A stretch of DNA of 64,000 nt from NCBI GenBank assembly GCA_036852015.1, contig JAANDG010000634.1, forward strand, positions 1 to 64,000, written 5' to 3'. Each line of letters opens with the position of its first letter. The first letter of the stretch is position 1. The stretch is from Pelodera strongyloides (lineage: Eukaryota > Nematoda > Chromadorea > Rhabditida > Rhabditidae). The notes under the pieces were generated by a model. That model was not told the origin of the DNA. It saw only the letters and a list, made by a program, of their open reading frames with translations, and made no database searches. Below are positions 51,001 through 60,000 of the stretch, piece after piece. The position numbers and the translations under genes were made by a program.

Positions 51001-54000
51001 AAACAATCCAGTGGTACAGCGTGGGACTTTCGAGTACACATTTGGGACAAACTGTTCTGTTATTACTGTAAGCATGCTCACCTTCTCCAGACTGCCAAAG
51101 TACGAGTCTTCGTTGACTGGCAGGGTGGCCATCTCGGTGAGATGACGCACCGACTGGATCTCACGAAGGGCACTGTCGCACTCTCTGAAAATAAACTCAC
51201 TTATATTTATGTGTCATTTCTCACTTTCTTTCATATGTTTCAGTGTCTTACCATTTCTCTTTACTTCACTTATTTTTTACTCATATTTGTACTTATACAT
51301 GTAGTTTAATACAATAAAGATTCACATATTTACGTAGGAATACAACAAAATAATCGATATCGAACCTCTGCCATGGCTGCTCCCTGCTCACAGACTCCAC
51401 AATGGTGGTGACCGTCTCAGTCAGGGTCCTGGTGGCATGATGCAGTTGTTGGGTCTGGGACGCGTCGGCGGAAGCGGCAGCTCCACTGACACTGGTCAGC
51501 ACCTTGACCGCATCCTCGCGGGCAGTCTCCAGCTGGTCGACTGTCTCCGCACGTTGTTGCATCTCAGGCTGGTCCTAAAACATCCACGGTAAATTAAGAA
51601 AGACTGCGCGAAATATTGTTGCCGGATTCGATATTCACCGAAAATGGGACACTTCCACGCAACTCGCTCCAGCTGCTAAAGATGGATCGCTAAGGCATAT
51701 CTCTCTAATATAAGATCACCTACTCTAATATAAGGTCTCTCTCCTCTAATATAAGGCCTCTCCTCTAATATAAGGTCTCTCTCTCTCTCTTCTCTAAGGT
51801 AAGTTCACCCACCTTGATCGCAGCGATCACAGCGGTGTGGAAATCGGTGTATCCCTTCACAAAAACGTTGACGCTCTCGTGCTGCGACGACTGACGGACA
51901 GCAACCAGAAGGTTCGACGTTGCCTCAACCAGGCGCGATGCGGCGACGCGAACGTCTGGCTCCCGGACAGTGGCGGAAGCACCGATTGAGCGGACGGTCT
52001 GCAGAGAGTCAATGGTAAGTTACGGTACTTATCACACAACACTTGGACCCAACGTAGACAAGTAGAGATGCACAAACAAGCGGCAGAATATTTACCTGAA
52101 TAGCCCTCTCGATGTGTTGGTTGTCGGGCAGACAAGCGATGCACTGGCGCAATGAGGTGGAAACCTGCAAGGGATAAAGACTAAACTTGGTTTCATAAAC
52201 AACATTGTGTTATCTCTCACTAATCGTTTCTTTGCATGTAGGTAGTACATCGTTCAATATTCCCAGGAATTTACATATCGTATGTGCAGTACCTGCTTGG
52301 TGGCATCAGCCAAGACATCGGCCTTGGCATCCTCGCGGACGCGGTCGAACACTCTTCCAGAGTCGTGGACAACGGAACGCGCGGACACGATGAACTGGTC
52401 GAGAGGGATGTCTTGGCGTACTACCACCGCGGTACGGGCACTATCCGTGAAGGTGCGAAGAGCCTGAGCTGCTTCCACTGCGGACGCACCAATGTGTTGC
52501 CTAAGCAAATGAATTCATAAATTCATGAGATGTACTAATGTTACCCGCTAGTTTATTCGCCTCGTAAGTAGTAAAGGACTTGATCCCTTTATTCTATGAC
52601 ACCTGATTTTCCTAGCTTCCTTACTATCTTTCTTTTGTTCTTTCACACCGTTATTATGTTTCACTAAACCTTTATATATAAGATCCGTGCTACTATGATG
52701 TTCTTATATTTCCCCGCATCCGCATCATACATAATACATACATTATCTCACTTCACTTCTAGGGAACAGCAAAGTAGCAAAGTGTAAGATACGATGCATT
52801 TCATAATAGCAAAGAATCACATACACAGGAAAGGGAAAAACCCCGATTTCGGCCCGAATTGCTCGGGGCGAGAAATTTGTTTCCCAAGTAGGTTTTTTAT
52901 TTCCCATGTAGTCGAGCAAACGTCAAAATCACCCACCTATCCTGGCTGGTGGCGGCCGATACAAGCTGGGCGAGGTTGCTGCCCACTTGCCTGGCGGCAT
53001 TCATCAAGCCAGTTGTCACCGATTGAGCGGTCTGGCCGCGGATTGGCTCCAGGCGTCCTTGTTGTGCCAGGCGTTGCGTGTTCAGCAACTCTTCGTCGAG
53101 CTCCTAAAGGAAATCCTTTTTTATATCGGAAATCTTTAACGTATGTTTTCACGTTTAACGTTTTAACGTGACGTACGTAACGTATTCACGCTCCTGCCAT
53201 CTACTTCAACTGATTGCAAGTGTTTTCACTTTAATGTATCCAGCCACTCTTACACTGGAAGAGGCTAATGATAGAGATAATGAAGCTGCTTTTCTAGATT
53301 TGTACCTAAAACGACAAGATTCTATGTGGAGCATTAACTTATATAATAAAACTGATGATTACTGTTTTGAAGTAATTCGTTTTCCTATGTATGACAGTTC
53401 TATTAGTACTAATATCAAAATTAGCTGTATATATGGAGAAATTATTAGAATTGGGAGATGCACATCATCACTATCCTTTTTTAAAGATAAGATAGAGCAA
53501 CTCCTTAATAGGTTAGCAAATAATAAATACCCCGATAAAGCCATCAAGGATAATACCATCAAATGCTTCAGAAAATATCCAGTATTATCACAAAAATACT
53601 TAATTTCCGTAAACCATCTAATTGAGTGGGTAGACAAATTTTCTAATATCTTCTTTCTGATTTCTTCTCCCTTCTTTCTTCCTTATACCATAAAGTTTGG
53701 TCAAATAAAATTGAAATATAAACTACGCGTCTAATTGCCTTCATTGATAATATAGCCACGGGTTTTTTTTTTTATTACTAGCCCAGTAACACACACACCT
53801 GGTTCTTTTTTCTTTAATCCCCTCAAAATTTCACTATTATTTTATATTTATTTTGTTTAATTTATTATTTAATTAACAGTCATTTTATACTTGGTAAGCT
53901 GTGGCATCACACTGATGATGACCCCTCCACAGCTTGCCATAAAATCCCGTCTGTGACTTTGGGGTCGAAACGGGTTACCTGGGTATTACCGGGTACTTTC

Positions 54001-57000
54001 GTTTAATTTTCTTTTTTCACACTTTCTTTTAGTTGTTTCTCATAGTTTAATTTTAATTCTTTACCAGTTATACTTTTGGTTTATTATACTTGGAATCATG
54101 TTGTCTGAGTGCACTGGAGGATTAATTTCCCCGTCATCAGCAAATGGTTCTATTCTTTTGTTTTATCTTGTTCATTTATATACTTCTTTTTTATACATTT
54201 TTTCACACTTTCGTACCTTCGAATAGTTTTTTTCTCTGCCCTCGTGGCAGCTCCCTACCCTGCCCTCGCGGCAGCTCCCTACCCTGCCCTCGCGGCAGCT
54301 CCCTACCCTGCCCTCGTGGCAGCTCCCTACCCTGCCCTCGTGGCAGCTCCCTACCCTGCCCTCGTGGCAGCTCCCTACCCTGCCCTCGTGGCAGCTCCCT
54401 ACCCTGCCCTCGCGGCAGCTCCCTGCCCTCGCGGCACCTCCCTTCCCTGCCCTCGCGGCACCTCCCTACCCTGCCCTCGCGGCAGCTCCCTACCCTGCCC
54501 TCGTGGCAGCTCCCTACCCTGCCCTCGTGGCAGCTCCCTACCCTGCCCTCGTGGCAGCTCCCTACCCTGCCCTCGTGGCAGCTCCCTACCCTGCCCTCGT
54601 GGCAGCTCCCTACCCTGCCCTCGCGGCAGCTCCCTATCCTGCCCTCGCGGCAGTTCACTACCCTGCCCTCGCGGCAGTTCAATATCCTGCCTTCTCGGCA
54701 GCTCTATATCATGACTTCTCTTTCCTGTTACTACAGAATATTGTATTTTATTTACAATATGCGCTTTCTAGCTATACACGTCTTCAACCATTTATTATTT
54801 CTATACTATTAGTTTCCTGATTTCTTCTATACGCTCGTACTTTTGGGCCCTCATTAATTTCTCTTGAACATATCAAGAGTTATTCTCTTCCACTTTATTT
54901 ACTTCTCATTCAAAACTACTAGTAAGTGTTTTCTCACTTAATAGCCTTACTTATTCTCTACATATGATTCTCACAAAATTGCCATTCCGTACCAGATTCT
55001 GGTCCCCAATTACCTATCTTAAATGTGGATACTAACATTTACCAGAAGCCTATTCCCACAAATTATATTATATACTTTCTTACATTATTATTTTCTAAGC
55101 TTCAGGTACAATGAGGGTTGGTTTGGAGAATCATGTGCTCCTTTTACTTACTCGTATTCCTTGTAAATTTATTAATTTGCACTTCTTCTTCACACCTTTC
55201 GTATTCAATACTGGCCGTCCTACAGGGTCACCCGGCGGGATTGGCGCTAGCAAGGGTGACAGGCTTGGTGACCCTGGGACCCTCGTACCACCGTGGCAGA
55301 GGTTTTTACCTCGATCCCGCCATGTCAGGTATATCCGAAGTGTCCAACCCACTCTAGATTTCCCATAAGGCCAAGGGCGGCTGACCTGGGGAGAATTTAT
55401 GCCCTGCTACAAACACAGAATACCATCATCGTCTTACTCTTACCTCTCGTAAACTTGGCCCTAAACTTATAATTACTTCCCTTGAAGGAACTCATCAATT
55501 TGGTAATAAATGCACATACAAAGCTTGTAAGATATGTCCTTTAATATCATTTGAAAGAATAGTAAGAAGCAATTCCACCAGCTATTTTAGTAATACTTAT
55601 TCTACAAGTAATACAAATTGTAACAGTTGTGGATTGGTGTATTGTATTACTTGTTCTAAATGTGGTATACAATATGTAGGCGAAACTAAAAGAACCCTTA
55701 AGGCTCGTTTCAGTCAGCACCGCTATCATATCAAAAAAGAATCCAACGATACATTACTTTACAAACATTTTGCAGAGTGCCAACCTGGGTCGTCTACGAA
55801 ACTTTTTACCATTCATATACTTGACAATCTGAGCGATTCGCTAAATAATAACATAAGGAAAGAAAAAGAATTATTTTGGATTAAATTATTAAATACAGCT
55901 TATCCGTTTGGTTTGAATGATAATATAAAAGGATATGGAATCATAAGCGATATAAACCATAAAGGTCTAGGTAACTCACATATCCCTTACTATTCACTTA
56001 AAATTAAAAGACCTTTCAAAAATAGAGGTACCAGACGTAATAATAGGGTACGCAATGGTCCAGTCGTTAATTTACCGGATCTTAATAGAAACGTACACTA
56101 TCACGAACTAAGTCGGCTAAATTTCTCACTTTCCAAACAACATAAAAGACTTTTTCTTGGTACTTATTTTTCAAGTGATTCTTCACATGAGTTTAAAGTT
56201 AACGTTGAAGCTTTGTGTGGTAGGATGACAATTCCAGCCAATTTTGGTAAATCTACAAATAAGAAGAAACCAGACTTTTGTATTGTTATCCCCTACATCA
56301 ATAGTGATCCCACTGACAACCTACAATACCAATTCAAAAAAGCGATCAGGTCTTTATTTTTGAATAACCAAATACCACTTAGTTACGTACCTTCTATAAT
56401 GTTCCGTTATAAGTACAATGTTCCATTAGGTCCTTTGTTGTTTAATTATAAGCAATTTGTCAATAATGATATTAATGCAAGTCTTAAATGCCATTGCATA
56501 AATTACTTACAATACTGTAAAAATAAAGAAATTATCGAGTACAACGGCTCTAGACACATTATTACCGGAAATTGTCAAATATTTAAGCATCATTTTCCTA
56601 TTGCGACTCGTATCCTAGCTAAAGGTACTAAGTTCAGAGAGCCTTATAGAAGAGAAGTCGCTCATTTATTGCTAAGAGAATCTCTAGCTGATCTTTATGA
56701 TAAACTAATTAAATTCCTAGCCAAAAATGGTATAAATTTACAACACATGGAAAATTTTATGGATACGATAAATATTCCTGATATACATGATAGCAGAAAT
56801 ATCTACATAAACGAACTTCAGGACATAAGGAGACAATTCATTATCACTTGCGTTGATAAGGCCTCAACAAATTTCTGTTTTTCGTGTCCCTTATTGTATA
56901 ATGCACATTTATATAAAGAATTAGGTGTAAATATTACTAGTGGTTCGGTTCCGCCGATTATTCAAGGCAATGACACCTATGTACCTTACGAGATCGAAAG

Positions 57001-60000
57001 TAAAGACTCCATCATTAAAAGACATAAAAACTATAGTAGTGTTCTAGGCATCAGTGAGTCTTTTGGCGATACTAACTTACCAATAATTTATGCAATTCCA
57101 AAGTTACACAAAGAAGTGGTCAAAATGCGTTTCATAACAGCAGCTAAGACTAGTTCGTTAAAAACCGCCTCTGTTACACTTCAAAAAGTCCTAAAACACT
57201 TCAAAACTCATTTCCGTAACTACTGTAACGCAGCCGGCAACTGGAGTACTAAGAAAAACAGATACCTATCAATAGATAACTCTATGTCTGTTACTAATAA
57301 TTCGAATATTAATAAATTCAGTAAGCTTAAAGTTATGGACTTCAGTAGTCTTTTCACTAATTTACCTCATGATTGCATATTAAATAACATTTTTGAGCTT
57401 ATAGACATATGTTTCAAAAATTCAGGAAAACTCTTAATTAATGTCAATAACAAGAAATGTTTCTACACTGATTCCCCGAGTAAGAATTGCTTCGGAGCTC
57501 ACGAAATAAAACACCTCACTAAGTATATAATTGAAAATAGTTTCCTTGTCTTCCGTAACAGTATTTTCAAACAAATAAAAGGAGTCCCACAGGGAGGTAA
57601 TGCATCACCGCTCTTAGCAGACCTCACACTATCTATGATCGAATTCAGATACCTCAAAAATCCCGCAAACCACCATATAAGTATAAAAACTTGTATAAAA
57701 AGATATATGGATGATATAGCCATTTTTTATAATGATCCAAATGTTATAACTAATATAATTCAAATGTATCCAGCCACTCTTACACTGGAAGAGGCTAATG
57801 ATAGAGATAATGAAGCTGCTTTTCTAGATTTGTACCTAAAACGACAAGATTCTATGTGGAGCATTAACTTATATAATAAAACTGATGATTACTGTTTTGA
57901 AGTAATTCGTTTTCCTATGTATGACAGTTCTATTAGTACTAATATCAAAATTAGCTGTATATATGGAGAAATTATTAGAATTGGAAGATGCACATCATCA
58001 CTATCCTTTTTTAAAGATAAGATAGAGCAACTCCTTAATAGGTTAGCAAATAATAAATACCCCGATAAAGCCATCAAGGATAATACCATCAAATGCTTCA
58101 GAAAATATCCAGTATTATCACAAAAATACTTAATTTCCGTAAACCATCTAATTGAGTGGGTAGACAAATTTTTCTAATATCTTCTTTCTGATTTCTTCTC
58201 CCTTTTCCTTTCTTCCTTATACCATAAAGTTTGGTCAAATAAAATTGAAATATAAACTACGCGTCTAATTGCCTTCATTGATAATATAGCCACGGGTTTT
58301 TTTTTTATTACTAGCCCAGTAACACACACACCTGGTTCTTTTTTCTTTAATCCCCTCAAAATTTCACTATTATTTTATATTTATTTTGTTTAATTTATTA
58401 TTTAATTAACAGTCATTTTATACTTGGTAAGCTGTGGCATCACACTGATGATGACCCCTCCACAGCTTGCCATAAAATCCCGTCTGTGACTTTGGGGTCG
58501 AAACGGGTTACCTGGGTATTACCGGGTACTTTCGTTTAATTTTCTTTTTTCACACTTTCTTTTAGTTGTTTCTCATAGTTTAATTTTAATTCTTTACCAG
58601 TTATACTTTTGGTTTATTATAACAGCAATTTTCCCTTTTTGTTTACTCTTCTAAAATTTGTAATCTCCTTTTCTCATACATTTTGCTAACACCTTTTTGT
58701 TTCATTAGTATGTATCTCACCTTGATCAGCTCCTCCGAATACATCAACTGTTGGCTGAAGTTGAGTTGTTGGGCGTTGTTGAGAGCGGTGCGCAGCTCAG
58801 CCAGGTTGGTCTGCAGATTGGTTGAGGTGGTCTGCAGGTTCGAAGCCACATGATGTTCGGGCACATGGATGACGGCCTGGCGCACAACCTCCACGAGGCG
58901 GGTGGCGGGCTGAACAGAGAACGATCATACATGACGTTCGATTCCAGCTCGTCCAATACCCGGTAAAGTTAACAAACAACTCGTCCCTATGCAAATCATT
59001 CAGTCGTATCGTTTACCTCAAGCATGTAGTGCGCGTCTCTGATGAGTCTGGACTGCGCGCGGAACTTCTCGCTCGGAGTTCTCGCTCCTTGACTCTCGCG
59101 AATGGACGAGATCAGTCTGAAAGCGATAAGGTTAAAACAAAAAAGCATTCTCTTCATCAGGACTCAGACCTCTCTTATTGTTAGACACTATCATATGTTG
59201 CCTATTCCCTTACACACGCTAGCTGCTCAGTCATGGATGTGTAGTAATTTATGCTGATGGAGTCTTCACTGCTTTGTGGACGAATGTATGTTTTTTGTGA
59301 GATGGCTTTTGAGGCTATTATACACTGAAAATGAAAACATTCCATGTGATTTCTAAAATTCCCGTACCTAGGCACATGTTCAGCAGTCTCCGAGCACTCA
59401 ATCACCAGCGACTCTGTGACGGTCTTCGTACGGATCAGCTCCTGAAACACAAAATCTTTACAAATTGACTTATTTAACAATTCAACCACATATACCAATC
59501 CACACATTCTCAGAGATACCGAAACTTATGTTCCAAGACCTCAAATAGAGAATCATGCATTGCTCAGAGAACAACTTAAAACTGAAATCATGCCATGTTA
59601 GTGTAGTTCCTTTGGAGTTTGCCAAAAACTCGTTAAATGTGGAAATTCACTGAAACCCAAGTTATCCCAACGCCCATTTTGAGGTAGCAAGCATGTCCTG
59701 TTAGTGCCCATATGATGAATATATTCGTCCACTTTTATAACAATAACTAAGAAAAATAACACTCCCAAGTAGTCTAGAAACTGAAAGGGACAGCCACTGT
59801 TATTAGAGAAACTGAGGAGAAACTTAGGGAAAAGACAGAACTGATAGCAGCACATTAACTAACGCAAACTCATCACTTACGCGATTGCTGATTATGGTCG
59901 TTGGCTGGCCCGACTACTCATATGTAACTATGTTGGCTCTAATGGATCTGTGGCCATGTGGCATAAACTAATGTATGGACAAGCCTTTATTTTCTTACGA

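Larger units (their letters stand above)
54089..58621 (+). mobile_element. Penelope-like retroelement with N-terminal GIY-YIG, full unit
   Basis: The unit contains a 5' region with a GC-rich minisatellite, one long ORF and a 3' tail shared with the copy upstream. It lies in a talin intron, antisense to talin. No LTR-type TG...CA ends, primer site, integrase or protease are visible. Endonuclease before reverse transcriptase fits the permuted clade known as Naiad/Chlamys rather than canonical Penelope. Near-identity of the two tails indicates recent insertion. I could not identify a target-site duplication. Confidence 0.88.

Noticed and set aside
54109..54820. Proline/serine- and arginine-rich repeat proteins on both strands
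   Set aside because: A 24-bp repeat keeps all these frames open by arithmetic. No start context, homology or splice support.
55111..55368. Plus-strand frame just upstream of the retroelement ORF
   Set aside because: It is in another frame, ends before the main ORF, and has no recognisable domain. It may be 5' leader; not called as a gene.
53233..58621. LTR retrotransposon, from the two long direct repeats
   Set aside because: The repeats lack TG...CA ends, primer-binding and polypurine sites, and the ORF has GIY-YIG plus a Penelope-type RT with no integrase or protease.
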